NCBI GenBank assembly: GCA_045638525.1
Contig: JAZUBQ010000005.1
Coordinates: 215,115-279,114, forward strand
Origin: SIG452 sp045638525
GTDB taxonomy: Bacteria; Bacillota; Clostridia; UMGS1840
DNA: 64,000 nt
Direction: 5' to 3'
The notes beneath the pieces are model-generated. The model ran no database searches and was not told the origin of the DNA. It saw only the letters and a list, made by a program, of their open reading frames with translations. The first letter of the stretch is position 1; every line of letters starts with the position of its first letter. The translations under genes were made by a program, and so were the position numbers. Shown in pieces: positions 45,722-54,086 of this stretch.

Positions 45722-45750
45722 ATCTTAGCATAGAAAAAACAAAAAATCAA
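45722..45750 (-). promoter_or_regulatory. Promoter of the SLH gene
   Basis: On the minus strand TTGATT and TAAGAT are separated by 17 bases with an extended TGC before the -10. Transcription would begin near 45715. Confidence 0.72.
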
Positions 45751-45934
45751 TGCAAAAAAATTTCCAATTTTAAATTCTATACTGAAACAATTTACCAAAT
45801 GAAATTTTTTGTTTTCTCCCTTAAAAAAAATGACGAAAACAATCGTAAAAATGTTCCTTCTGTGAATCTTTCTGAAAAAAGAGTTTTATTTTGAAAAAAC
45901 ACGTGGAAATTTCTAAAAAATACCGCTTGACTTC

Positions 45935-45963
45935 TTGACTATTTCCTATTTATATGGTATGAT
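45935..45963 (+). promoter_or_regulatory. Promoter of the 46010 gene and mre cluster
   Basis: TTGACT and TATGAT are separated by 17 bases with an extended TGG. The region 45751-45934 between the two divergent promoters is AT-rich and has no other feature I can support. Confidence 0.82.
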
Positions 45964-46009
45964 AAATTTGTTATAGAATCGGTGAATCTATTTATTCTGA
46001 GGGAATCTT

Positions 46010-46411
46010 ATGAAACAACTTATTCGTTTTTTCCACTTAAAAAAGGGCGATTTTATCATTTTTGTGTGTATCTTTGCCATTATTTTGGTTTCTACCCTAT
46101 CGTTTTATGGGAAATCCACAGAAGCAAAGGTGTTAAAAATCTATCGTAATTCTACCGAATATGCAACCTATTCCCTCTCATATGACTACGAAAAAAACAT
46201 TAACATTCCTGTCAGCGATGAATATAACGCCGGTTACAATCACATTCGCATTAAAGATGGAGTTGTCTCTATGGTCGAAAGCACCTGCCCGAATCAGGAT
46301 TGTATGAAGATGGCTCCCATTTCCAGAGGTGGAGACGTTTTGATTTGTCTGCCTCATCAACTGGTAATACGATTGGAAGGAGGCGACGAACTTGATGCGC
46401 TCTCCTATTAA
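46010..46411 (+). CDS. NusG domain II-containing protein
   Basis: A 133-residue protein with an N-terminal membrane helix (FIIFVCIFAIILVSTLSFY) and a NusG_II domain. Its pattern STCPNQDCMKMAPISRGGDVLICLPHQLVIRL, with two conserved cysteines, is typical of this family. The family is often next to rnf or FMN-transfer genes and may take part in envelope redox; the function is not proven. GAGGGA precedes the ATG. It overlaps the next gene by 17 bases. Confidence 0.87.
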   Translation: MKQLIRFFHLKKGDFIIFVCIFAIILVSTLSFYGKSTEAKVLKIYRNSTEYATYSLSYDYEKNINIPVSDEYNAGYNHIRIKDGVVSMVESTCPNQDCMKMAPISRGGDVLICLPHQLVIRLEGGDELDALSY

Positions 46412-46916
46412 AGAAGTTTCAGACAAAGTTTCTTTTCGTGCCATTGCACTCACGATTATCATCGTGTTATCCTGGTTGGAAGCATCCGTACCGTTAGGTG
46501 TACCCGGTGTAAAGTTCGGTTTCTCCAATCTGGTGATTTTAGTTTGTCTTAGTGTGTATGGCTTTCGGGAAGCCTTGGTGATGGCAATTTTAAAGATTAT
46601 GATGTCGCTTGTGTTGTTCAACGGATTTTCGTCCTTTGGATATACTGCCGCAGGAACCCTTTCTTCCTGCCTTAGTATGGCTGTTGCCGTTCGCTATTAC
46701 CGCAAAGAGATTCTCTCTATGGTTGGCGTCAGCGTGATTGGTGGATTTTTCCATATTACTGCTCAATATATAGTTGCAGCTTATACGCTGTATACCACAT
46801 CTGTTTTCGGAATGTATGGGATTGCTGCTTTACTTACCTTTCTTACTTCCACCATTCTCGGTTGGATTGCAGAAAAAATCACAAAGCAACTCAACAATTC
46901 TTTTTACGATTACTAA
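46395..46916 (+). CDS. Gx transporter family / heptaprenyl diphosphate synthase component I-like protein
   Basis: About 173 residues with five to six membrane segments and the family's N-terminal VPLGVPGVKFGFSNLVILVCL. The gene is annotated across Clostridia either as heptaprenyl diphosphate synthase component I or as Gx transporter. The membrane topology and the NusG_II neighbour argue for transport, not for a soluble synthase subunit. The ATG at 46395 overlaps the previous gene. Likely cotranscribed with the 46010 gene. Confidence 0.82.
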   Translation: MRSPIKEVSDKVSFRAIALTIIIVLSWLEASVPLGVPGVKFGFSNLVILVCLSVYGFREALVMAILKIMMSLVLFNGFSSFGYTAAGTLSSCLSMAVAVRYYRKEILSMVGVSVIGGFFHITAQYIVAAYTLYTTSVFGMYGIAALLTFLTSTILGWIAEKITKQLNNSFYDY

Positions 46917-46946
46917 AAAAACGAACAAATCGAAAGGAACCTTATT

Positions 46947-47213
46947 ATGGTAAAAGGAACCAAAAAATTTTCTGTATTGGCCGTGTTCATTATCCTTGTT
47001 GTAGGTGTGGTATTCGGTGGTATCATCACATTTTTAACCCGTGATATTTCAGCTCTCAACTGGCTGAACATCGGATACGAATTCGGCTTAAAATCTCCTT
47101 TGGTGTTGGATTTATCTATCCTGAAACTCACCTTCGGACTCACCCTTAATATGAATGTAGCAGCAATTTTAGGAATTTTTCTTTCTGCGCTGTTTTATCG
47201 TTTTGTATTTTAA
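46947..47213 (+). CDS. DUF4321 family small membrane protein
   Basis: 88 residues with two membrane segments (about 10-32 and 66-85) and the characteristic middle part LGLTLNMNVAAILGIFLSALFY; here it reads FGLTLNMNVAAILG. The DUF4321 family nearly always lies just before mreB in Clostridia, as here with 45 bases between. A role in cell-wall elongation is inferred from position alone. GAAAGGAA precedes the ATG. Confidence 0.85.
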   Translation: MVKGTKKFSVLAVFIILVVGVVFGGIITFLTRDISALNWLNIGYEFGLKSPLVLDLSILKLTFGLTLNMNVAAILGIFLSALFYRFVF

Positions 47214-47258
47214 TTTACCGATTATAAAGAAATTTTTTCAGATTGGAGAACTGTAGTT

Positions 47259-48296
47259 ATGTCTATGTTTGCAAGAGATATCGGAATCGACCTTGGAACG
47301 GCGAATACCTTAATTTATGTCAAAGGAAGAGGTATTGTTTTAAGAGAGCCTTCCGTAGTTGCTATTAACCGTTACACCAAAGAAGTGCTTGCAGTAGGAA
47401 ACGAAGCAAAAGAAATGGTAGGAAGAACTCCTGACAGTATCATTGCGGTACGTCCGCTCAGCGAAGGTGTTATTTCTGACTTTGCTATGACTTATAAAAT
47501 GATTAAATTCTTCTTAAAGAAGGTCCTAAAGGGCGGTATTTTTGCAAAACCCCGTGTGGTAGCCTGTGTTCCTGCCGGAGTTACCGAAGTGGAAAAACGT
47601 GCTGTTGAAGATGCTGTCATTCAGTCGGGTGCAAAAGAAGTATATATCGTGGAAGAATCCATGGCATCTGCAGTTGGTGCCGGTCTGCCCATCATTGACC
47701 CGTTCGGAAATATGGTATTGGATATTGGCGGTGGTACCAGTGAAGTTGCCGTAATTTCTTTGGGTGCCATTGTTACTGCAAAAACTGTCAGAGTAGCCGG
47801 TGACGCTTTTGATGAAGCGATTGCTACCTACATTAAAAAACATCACAATCTCCATATTGGTGACAGAACTGCAGAAGCGGTAAAAATCCGTATCGGTTCC
47901 GTGTATGAATATGCCGGACTGGAAGAAACTATGGATGTAAGAGGCCGCGATTTAATCTCCGGTCTTCCCCGCAATATTGAAATTACTGCTTTGGAAGTAA
48001 GAGACGCTCTGCAAGAGCCCATCCGCACCATCATTGATGCTGTAAAAGAAACTTTGGAAACCACCCCTCCCGAGTTGGCTGCAGACATCGTGGAAAAAGG
48101 AATCACCTTAACCGGTGGTGGTGCTCTCTTAAAAGGATTAGATACGTTATTAACTACCGAAACCATGCTTCCCGTCAAAGCGGCAGAAAACGCTTTGGAT
48201 TGTGTTGTTTTGGGTGCCGGTTTGTTATTGGAAGAAATTGACGTATTAAAAATGCTGAACAATGACAGACGTCAAATGAAACATTATCGCAGATAA
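47259..48296 (+). CDS. mreB: Rod shape-determining actin homolog MreB
   Basis: 345 residues of the actin-like ATPase fold. The phosphate-1 loop GIDLGTANTLIYVKG is near residue 9, the phosphate-2 loop LDIGGGTSEVAVISLG near 155, and the adenosine motif GITLTGGGALLKGLD near 285. MreB forms membrane-bound filaments that steer lateral cell-wall synthesis. It leads the mreBCD-pbp2 group, all in the same direction. Confidence 0.97.
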   Translation: MSMFARDIGIDLGTANTLIYVKGRGIVLREPSVVAINRYTKEVLAVGNEAKEMVGRTPDSIIAVRPLSEGVISDFAMTYKMIKFFLKKVLKGGIFAKPRVVACVPAGVTEVEKRAVEDAVIQSGAKEVYIVEESMASAVGAGLPIIDPFGNMVLDIGGGTSEVAVISLGAIVTAKTVRVAGDAFDEAIATYIKKHHNLHIGDRTAEAVKIRIGSVYEYAGLEETMDVRGRDLISGLPRNIEITALEVRDALQEPIRTIIDAVKETLETTPPELAADIVEKGITLTGGGALLKGLDTLLTTETMLPVKAAENALDCVVLGAGLLLEEIDVLKMLNNDRRQMKHYRR

Positions 48297-48338
48297 TTCC
48301 CTTTCTTTGGGACAAACTATAAAAAGGAGGAAAACAGT

Positions 48339-49166
48339 TTGAGAAGAACCAGCCAAAAAAAGCCCCTTGTGCTTCTCTTGGTTTTTGTGATTGTGATTGC
48401 AACGTTATTGGTTGTTTCAGCAAAAAACAGAAACAATGTGTCTTGGCTCGATAATGTGATTCATTTCACTGTAAAGCCGGTCGCTACATTTTTCTCGAAT
48501 ATCAATACCTCCGTTGACGGATTTTTTGAATATTTCCAAAATAAAAAAGACTTAGTGCAAGAGGTTAGCGAACTGACCTATAAAAACAATTTATTAGAAC
48601 AAAAGAACGCTTCTCTATCCTCTTTGGAAACAGAAAACGAACGCTTGCGTCAGTTGTTGGAACTTCGGGAAAAATATCCACAGTTTCAAACCACAGCCGC
48701 ATCTGTCATTGCCAAAGACGGTGGAAACTACAGTCGATTTATCACCATTGATAAAGGTGAAGAATCCGGCATCCAAATCAATCAGCCGGTGCTTTCGCAA
48801 AACGGATTGGTAGGTTTGATTTTTGAAACCGGTCACGGTTGGGCAAAAATTCAAACCATTATTGACCCCTCCACCTCAGTTGGCTGCAGAATCACCCGTA
48901 CCGGTGATATCTCTGTTACTGAAGGCGACAATGCACTCATCAATGACGGAATGCTTAAGATGTTGTATATTTCCAAGCAATTCACCATTTTAGAAGGAGA
49001 TATTGTGGAAACTTCCGGTCTTGGCGAAATCTATCCTTCGGGAATCCCTATCGGTAAAATCAAAGAAATCAAAGTCTCTGACCAATCCAACTCGCAATAT
49101 GCAACCATTGTCCCCACTGTAGACTTTTCCAATCTGCAAGAGGTTTTGGTCATTACCGAGAAATAA
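48339..49166 (+). CDS. mreC: Rod shape-determining protein MreC
   Basis: 275 residues with one N-terminal membrane helix (VLLLVFVIVIATLLVV), a coiled coil (about 70-110) and the beta-barrel MreC domain. Typical parts are SVIAKDGGNYSRFITIDKGEESGI, VLSQNGLVGLIFE and TSGLGEIYPSGIPIGKI. It links MreB to the periplasmic wall synthases. The start codon is TTG; AAGGAGG lies about 8 bases ahead and no ATG fits, so the start is well supported. Confidence 0.95.
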   Translation: MRRTSQKKPLVLLLVFVIVIATLLVVSAKNRNNVSWLDNVIHFTVKPVATFFSNINTSVDGFFEYFQNKKDLVQEVSELTYKNNLLEQKNASLSSLETENERLRQLLELREKYPQFQTTAASVIAKDGGNYSRFITIDKGEESGIQINQPVLSQNGLVGLIFETGHGWAKIQTIIDPSTSVGCRITRTGDISVTEGDNALINDGMLKMLYISKQFTILEGDIVETSGLGEIYPSGIPIGKIKEIKVSDQSNSQYATIVPTVDFSNLQEVLVITEK

Positions 49167-49203
49167 AACAAGTTTAATATCAAACAAGAAAGGAACCGTT
49201 TTT

Positions 49204-49713
49204 GTGGAACAGGCAAACTGGGTAAAAACTCTCAAACAGTATCTGTTGGTGGCATTCATTTTTCTTTTGCAATTTATTTTTGCTGACAAATGCCGCTTGT
49301 TTGGAGTTGCTCCCAATTTTGCATTTGCCTTTGTTCTGACGGTTTCTTTTTTACGGGAACAAAAATATTCTTTCATTAGTGCGCTGTCTTTGGGAATATT
49401 TTTAGATGCTGTATCCGGTCGCTTATTTGGTCCTTATACCCTCTTGTTTATGACTGTGGCTTTTTGTATCCGTGAATTCTATCACAGTGCATTTTCCGAA
49501 AATTTTGTGATTGAAGCATGTTACGGACTGATTACTTGTTTTCTTTCCTCCGTTTGTTTCGCCTTTTTCATTTCCTTGTTCCGGGGCGAATTTTTCACCT
49601 TAATTTCCCAAACCGCATGGATTGAATTTATCTATAATTTTGTAGTATTTCTTGTGATGCTTTTCATTCAGAAAAAATTCAAGAAAAAACGCAGGAGCGT
49701 GTTCCACCTATGA
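49204..49713 (+). CDS. mreD: Rod shape-determining protein MreD
   Basis: A 169-residue membrane protein with five to six membrane helices; FADKCRLFGVAPNFAFAFVLTV and LGIFLDAVSGRLFGPYTLLF match MreD. The start is GTG after AAAGGAACC. The final four bases overlap pbp2 (ATGA), so the two are coupled. Confidence 0.9.
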   Translation: MEQANWVKTLKQYLLVAFIFLLQFIFADKCRLFGVAPNFAFAFVLTVSFLREQKYSFISALSLGIFLDAVSGRLFGPYTLLFMTVAFCIREFYHSAFSENFVIEACYGLITCFLSSVCFAFFISLFRGEFFTLISQTAWIEFIYNFVVFLVMLFIQKKFKKKRRSVFHL

Positions 49714-51707
49714 AAAAAGATTTATTTCCTCGTTTGACTGTTTTAATCATCCTGATTGTCGTGTTTCTTCTTTCGGTGGTATTCCGTCTGTTTTCTCTGC
49801 AGATTGTGCAAGGAGAAAGCTATGCAGAAGCCTCTATGAAGCGTCTGGTGAAAACCATTCCGCTTAAAGCACAACGTGGCGATATTTTAGATCGATACGG
49901 AAGGCTGATTGTTTCCAGTCAACTGACCTACAATTTAGAAATTTCGCAATATAAAAAAGATAAAAAATGGGTAAATGATACGGTATACAACTTAATCTTA
50001 CTGATGGAAAAAGAAAATCAGGAATATATGGAAAACCTACCCATTTCCGCCTCTCCCTATTCCTATACCCTTTCTGAGGAAGAAGTCAAAAAATATTTAA
50101 AAAAAATGGATCTTCCGGAAAATTTGTCTGCCGAAGATTGTGTAAAAAAACTCACGGAACGTTATGATATATCTGACCAGATTCCCAAAGATTATCACAG
50201 AAAAGTCATTGCAGTCCGCGCAGAAATGGAATTGCGTGAATTCTCACAAAACAATTCCTTTGTGTTTGCAGAAAATGTCAATATCAATGTGGTAACCATC
50301 ATCAAAGAAAATGATTATGCCTATCCGGGTGTCAACATTATGACATCTTACGAACGGTTATACCCTGAAAAAATCAGCCCTCACGTTTTGGGACGTGTCG
50401 GCTTGATTTACAAAGAAGAATATGACAAACTCAAAGATTTAGGATATGGATTTACCGATATCATCGGAAAAGAAGGCATCGAAAAAGTTTTTGATTTGGA
50501 ATTAAAAGGAAAAGACGGCGTTTTAAAAGTAGAACAAAATGAACTTGGAAAAATCACCGGAACCGAAGTGTTAAAGAATGCTGTTCCCGGAAGTGACGTC
50601 ATCCTCACTTTGGATCTGGATTTACAAAAACGAGCTGAACAGGCTTTGGAAAATGTCATTTTGGAACTTCGTCAGACCATCTCCGATGTAGGTGGCGGTG
50701 CAATTACTGTTGTAGACATTCACACCGGTGAAATTCTGGCAATCGCATCTTATCCCGATTACGATATCGAAACCTTCCAAAAAGATTACAACGAAAATTA
50801 TAATAATCCGTTAAAACCTTTTTGGAACCGTGCGATTTCCGGCACCTATGCTCCCGGTTCCACATTTAAAATTCTGACCTCGTTAGCTGTATTGGAGGAA
50901 GGAATTGCCACGCCGGATGAGTTGATCTATGACCATGGAAAATACACCTTCTGGAAAGACTATCAACCCACTTGCCATGTATATCCCGGAAACCACGGTT
51001 ATGTAAACGTAGCCGACGCTCTCAAAGTGTCTTGCAACTACTATTTTTACGAAACAGGCCGTCTGCTCGGCATTGATAAATTAAATGAATATGCTAAAAA
51101 AGTCGGCCTTGGAGAATATACCGGAATCGAAATCCCCGGAGAAGAAAAAGGTATTGTCGCAGGTCCTGCCTATCGTGAAAAAATCGGCAGTGTGTGGTAT
51201 CCCGGTGACACTCTGCAGGCATCAATCGGACAGTCGGATAATTTATTCACTCCCCTTCAGTTGTCCAACTATGTTGCCACAGTAGTAAACGGCGGAACTC
51301 GATATGAAGCACATCTGCTGTATAAAATCAAAGACTATGCTACCGGTAATGTGAAAGAAGTGCAACCCAAAGCTTTGGAAACCATTTCGATTCAACCGGA
51401 AAATTATAAAGCTATTATGGAAGGTATGCGTTCGGTTACCGAAGACGGTACCGCAAGCAATGTTTTCCAGAATTTCCCCATTAAAGTAGGAGGAAAAACA
51501 GGAACAGCCGAAGTTCCCGGAACCAACAATGGTCTGTTTGTTGCTTTTGCCCCCTATGATAACCCTAAAATAGCCATCTCTGTTGTGGTAGAACACGGTG
51601 CACACGGGAATTCCATTGCACCTGCTGCAAGAGATGTCATTGAAGAATACTTTAAAAATGAAGAATTGGAACTTCCTGCAGATTATGAAAAATTCCAAAT
51701 GAAATAG
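49710..51707 (+). CDS. mrdA: Penicillin-binding protein 2 (elongasome transpeptidase)
   Basis: A 665-residue class B PBP with an N-terminal membrane anchor (about 10-30) and the dimerisation/pedestal domain starting at RGDILDRYGRLI. The transpeptidase domain has the SxxK motif STFK near residue 383, SCN near 441 and KTG near 594. All active-site motifs are intact. It cross-links peptidoglycan during elongation together with MreBCD. No rodA is in the window. Confidence 0.95.
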   Translation: MKKDLFPRLTVLIILIVVFLLSVVFRLFSLQIVQGESYAEASMKRLVKTIPLKAQRGDILDRYGRLIVSSQLTYNLEISQYKKDKKWVNDTVYNLILLMEKENQEYMENLPISASPYSYTLSEEEVKKYLKKMDLPENLSAEDCVKKLTERYDISDQIPKDYHRKVIAVRAEMELREFSQNNSFVFAENVNINVVTIIKENDYAYPGVNIMTSYERLYPEKISPHVLGRVGLIYKEEYDKLKDLGYGFTDIIGKEGIEKVFDLELKGKDGVLKVEQNELGKITGTEVLKNAVPGSDVILTLDLDLQKRAEQALENVILELRQTISDVGGGAITVVDIHTGEILAIASYPDYDIETFQKDYNENYNNPLKPFWNRAISGTYAPGSTFKILTSLAVLEEGIATPDELIYDHGKYTFWKDYQPTCHVYPGNHGYVNVADALKVSCNYYFYETGRLLGIDKLNEYAKKVGLGEYTGIEIPGEEKGIVAGPAYREKIGSVWYPGDTLQASIGQSDNLFTPLQLSNYVATVVNGGTRYEAHLLYKIKDYATGNVKEVQPKALETISIQPENYKAIMEGMRSVTEDGTASNVFQNFPIKVGGKTGTAEVPGTNNGLFVAFAPYDNPKIAISVVVEHGAHGNSIAPAARDVIEEYFKNEELELPADYEKFQMK

Positions 51708-51734
51708 TCTGCTGACTGAAATTGAGGAAACAAA

Positions 51735-52466
51735 ATGGAACGACTGGATAAAATTTTGGCAAATGCTATGGTTGGCTCCCGAAAAGAAGTAGTAAAACTG
51801 ATTCGTTCAGGTGTTGTCTCTGTGGATGGAACAACCGTAACAGATCCCGCCTTCAAAGTAGATCCCGATCACGCAACCATTCAAACAAACGGTGTTTCGA
51901 TATGCTATCGGGAGCATTATCATTTGATGATGAATAAACCCCAGGGGTATATTTGTGCCACCGAAGATTTTAAAGAAAAAACCGTTCTGGATTTACTGTC
52001 TGACGACGAAGTTCCCAAAAACAAAATCTTCCCCGCCGGTCGCTTGGATAAAGACACCGAAGGTTTTGTGTTTTTAACAACGGACGGAAAACTTGCCCAT
52101 CGGGTAACGGGTCCAAAAAATCATGTCAATAAAAAATATCTGGTACAAGTTGATAAACCCATAAAATCGGAATGGATTGCAGATTTTAAAGCAGGCATTG
52201 TAATTGACGATGGCTATCAATGCAAACCCGGCTTTTTAGAAATCATATCCGAATTTCAATGTCATCTAACAATTTTCGAAGGAAAATTTCATCAGGTAAA
52301 ACGAATGTTTGAAGCATTGGGAACCACCGTAACCTACTTAAAACGAGTACAAATCGGAAGCCTTCTATTGGATGATTCCTTAGAATTGGGCGAATATAAA
52401 GAATTAAGCCAATCAGAATTATTACTGCTGGAACAAGTTCCGGAAATATACAAGGAGAACCTATGA
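51735..52466 (+). CDS. rsuA: 16S rRNA pseudouridine synthase, RsuA-like
   Basis: 243 residues: an N-terminal S4 RNA-binding domain (MERLDKILANAMVGSRKEVVKLI), then the RluA/RsuA catalytic domain with the aspartate in PAGRLDKDTEGFVFLTTDG near residue 103-109. KKYLVQVD and FEGKFHQVKRMFEALG follow. It likely makes pseudouridine 516 in 16S rRNA. Its stop overlaps the queA start (ATGA). Confidence 0.92.
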   Translation: MERLDKILANAMVGSRKEVVKLIRSGVVSVDGTTVTDPAFKVDPDHATIQTNGVSICYREHYHLMMNKPQGYICATEDFKEKTVLDLLSDDEVPKNKIFPAGRLDKDTEGFVFLTTDGKLAHRVTGPKNHVNKKYLVQVDKPIKSEWIADFKAGIVIDDGYQCKPGFLEIISEFQCHLTIFEGKFHQVKRMFEALGTTVTYLKRVQIGSLLLDDSLELGEYKELSQSELLLLEQVPEIYKENL

Positions 52467-53488
52467 GAACCGACGATTTTAACTATGTACTTCCTGAAGA
52501 AATGATAGCACAAACCCCTTTAAAAGACCGCACCTCATCAAAAATGATGGTGCTTGATAAAAACACAGGTGACATTGTCCACAGTCGTTTTTTTCATTTA
52601 ATTGAATACTTGCAAAAAGGCGATGTATTGGTATTTAATAACACTCGTGTACTTCCTGCACGTTTGTATGGCGTAAAAGAAGGCGGAACTGCTCATATTG
52701 AAGTACTTCTATTAAAACGCAGAAACTTAGATGAATGGGAAGTTTTGATGAAGCCTGCCAAACGCATCAAATTAAACGGAAAAATCATTTTCGGAAACGG
52801 AGAATTGGTTGCTGAAGTGATTGAAGAATTAGAAGATGGCGGACGAATGATCAAATTTTCTTACGAAGGGGTTTTTGAAACTATTTTAGAAAAACTGGGC
52901 AATATGCCCCTCCCTCCCTACATCAAGGAAAAACTGGAAGACAAAAATCGCTACCAAACCGTATATGCAAAATTTGACGGCTCCGCAGCAGCACCGACAG
53001 CAGGGTTGCATTTTACCGAAGAATATATCAAACGCTTGGAAGAAAAAGGGGTTATCACCTGCTATGTAACTCTCCATGTTGGACTCGGTACCTTCCGTCC
53101 TGTCAGCGTGGATGATGTGAACAATCATAAAATGCACAAAGAGTGGTATCAGGTTCCCAAAGAAACTGCTGACATCTTAAACCTTGCAAAAAAAGAAGGC
53201 AGACGGATTATTTCAGTTGGCACCACAAGCCTTCGGACTCTGGAAGCAATGGCACAGGATCACGGCGGCATTGTCCCCTGCTCCGGCGAAACCGAAATTT
53301 TCATTTATCCCGGCTATGAATTCAAAGTCATCGACGGACTTTTAACCAACTTCCATTTGCCAAAATCCACTCTGCTGATGCTGGTTTCCGCTTTATCAGA
53401 CCGCGAAAAGATTTTAAATGCTTATGAAAAAGCAAAAGAAAACGGATATCGTTTCTTTTCCTTTGGCGACTGTATGTTATTGCTGTAA
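52463..53488 (+). CDS. queA: tRNA preQ1(34) S-adenosylmethionine ribosyltransferase-isomerase
   Basis: A 341-residue enzyme that transfers ribose from SAM to preQ1 in tRNA to give epoxyqueuosine. Recognisable parts are NYVLPEEMIAQTPL at the N-terminus, LVFNNTRVLPARLYG near 53, PAAPTAGLHFT near 170 (here AAPTAGLHFT), and VGTTSLRTLEA near 250. It pairs functionally with the QueG-like gene at 6616. AAGGAG precedes the ATG. It ends the operon. Confidence 0.96.
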   Translation: MRTDDFNYVLPEEMIAQTPLKDRTSSKMMVLDKNTGDIVHSRFFHLIEYLQKGDVLVFNNTRVLPARLYGVKEGGTAHIEVLLLKRRNLDEWEVLMKPAKRIKLNGKIIFGNGELVAEVIEELEDGGRMIKFSYEGVFETILEKLGNMPLPPYIKEKLEDKNRYQTVYAKFDGSAAAPTAGLHFTEEYIKRLEEKGVITCYVTLHVGLGTFRPVSVDDVNNHKMHKEWYQVPKETADILNLAKKEGRRIISVGTTSLRTLEAMAQDHGGIVPCSGETEIFIYPGYEFKVIDGLLTNFHLPKSTLLMLVSALSDREKILNAYEKAKENGYRFFSFGDCMLLL

Positions 53489-53505
53489 ATCTTATAAAAA
53501 ACATC

Positions 53506-53544
53506 AAAAAAGCTTCTGCAATGTTAAACTGCAGAAGCTTTTTT
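53506..53544. terminator. Bidirectional terminator after queA
   Basis: A 15-bp stem AAAAAAGCTTCTGCA / TGCAGAAGCTTTTTT has a 9-base loop. It touches the stop codon of the convergent phosphopantetheinyl transferase gene. Confidence 0.92.
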
Positions 53545-54086
53545 TAGGCTATTAAATTAAGAAACTCAATTTCATCAGGAAGATGTAAAACATCGGTACA
53601 TACCGCAATCTGATGGTTTTCATAAATTGTCTGAAAAAATGCTATATTTTCAGGATAGAAATTTGTTTTCATCAACCCTTTGATTCCCTCGCCCGTATAT
53701 TTTACATAGCTCTCCTTTTTTGTCCAAATCTCAAAAAAGGCAGTTTTTCCTTCTTTCATCACATGGGCTTGTTCCGCATCGGAAAAATATTTTTCCATCG
53801 TTTTCGGTCGTATTTTTGTTATTTTTTCAATATCTGCACCAACAGGAACATCTGCGACTGCCAACAGCAGATACTCACCGCTGTGAGACAGATTAAAATG
53901 ATAAGGACAATCTTTGATATAAGGTTTTCTTTCACGGTTAATTTGAATCTCCGTGATTCCAAATAAATCAGAAAACACTTTTTTTAATGCATAGTCTCCT
54001 GCGATTCTTTCAATCTCACGCTTGGTAAGTTCGGGATATGTTTCAGCAAAAGTAACCAACGGTAACAAAAAGACTTTGGTCTTCAT
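53544..54086 (-). CDS. 4'-phosphopantetheinyl transferase, Sfp type
   Basis: A 180-residue protein of the Sfp/HetI superfamily that attaches the phosphopantetheine arm of CoA to carrier proteins. Metal-binding motifs are VGADIEKI near residue 87 and FEIWTKKESYVKYTGEGI near 119; NRERKPYIKDCPYHFNLSHSG supplies the substrate region. The length is shorter than Sfp (about 225) but complete in motifs. Its ATG directly abuts the galT stop, so it is translated with galK-galT. No NRPS or PKS is in the window; it may serve a carrier protein elsewhere, including ACP. Confidence 0.88.
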   Translation of the reverse strand: MKTKVFLLPLVTFAETYPELTKREIERIAGDYALKKVFSDLFGITEIQINRERKPYIKDCPYHFNLSHSGEYLLLAVADVPVGADIEKITKIRPKTMEKYFSDAEQAHVMKEGKTAFFEIWTKKESYVKYTGEGIKGLMKTNFYPENIAFFQTIYENHQIAVCTDVLHLPDEIEFLNLIA

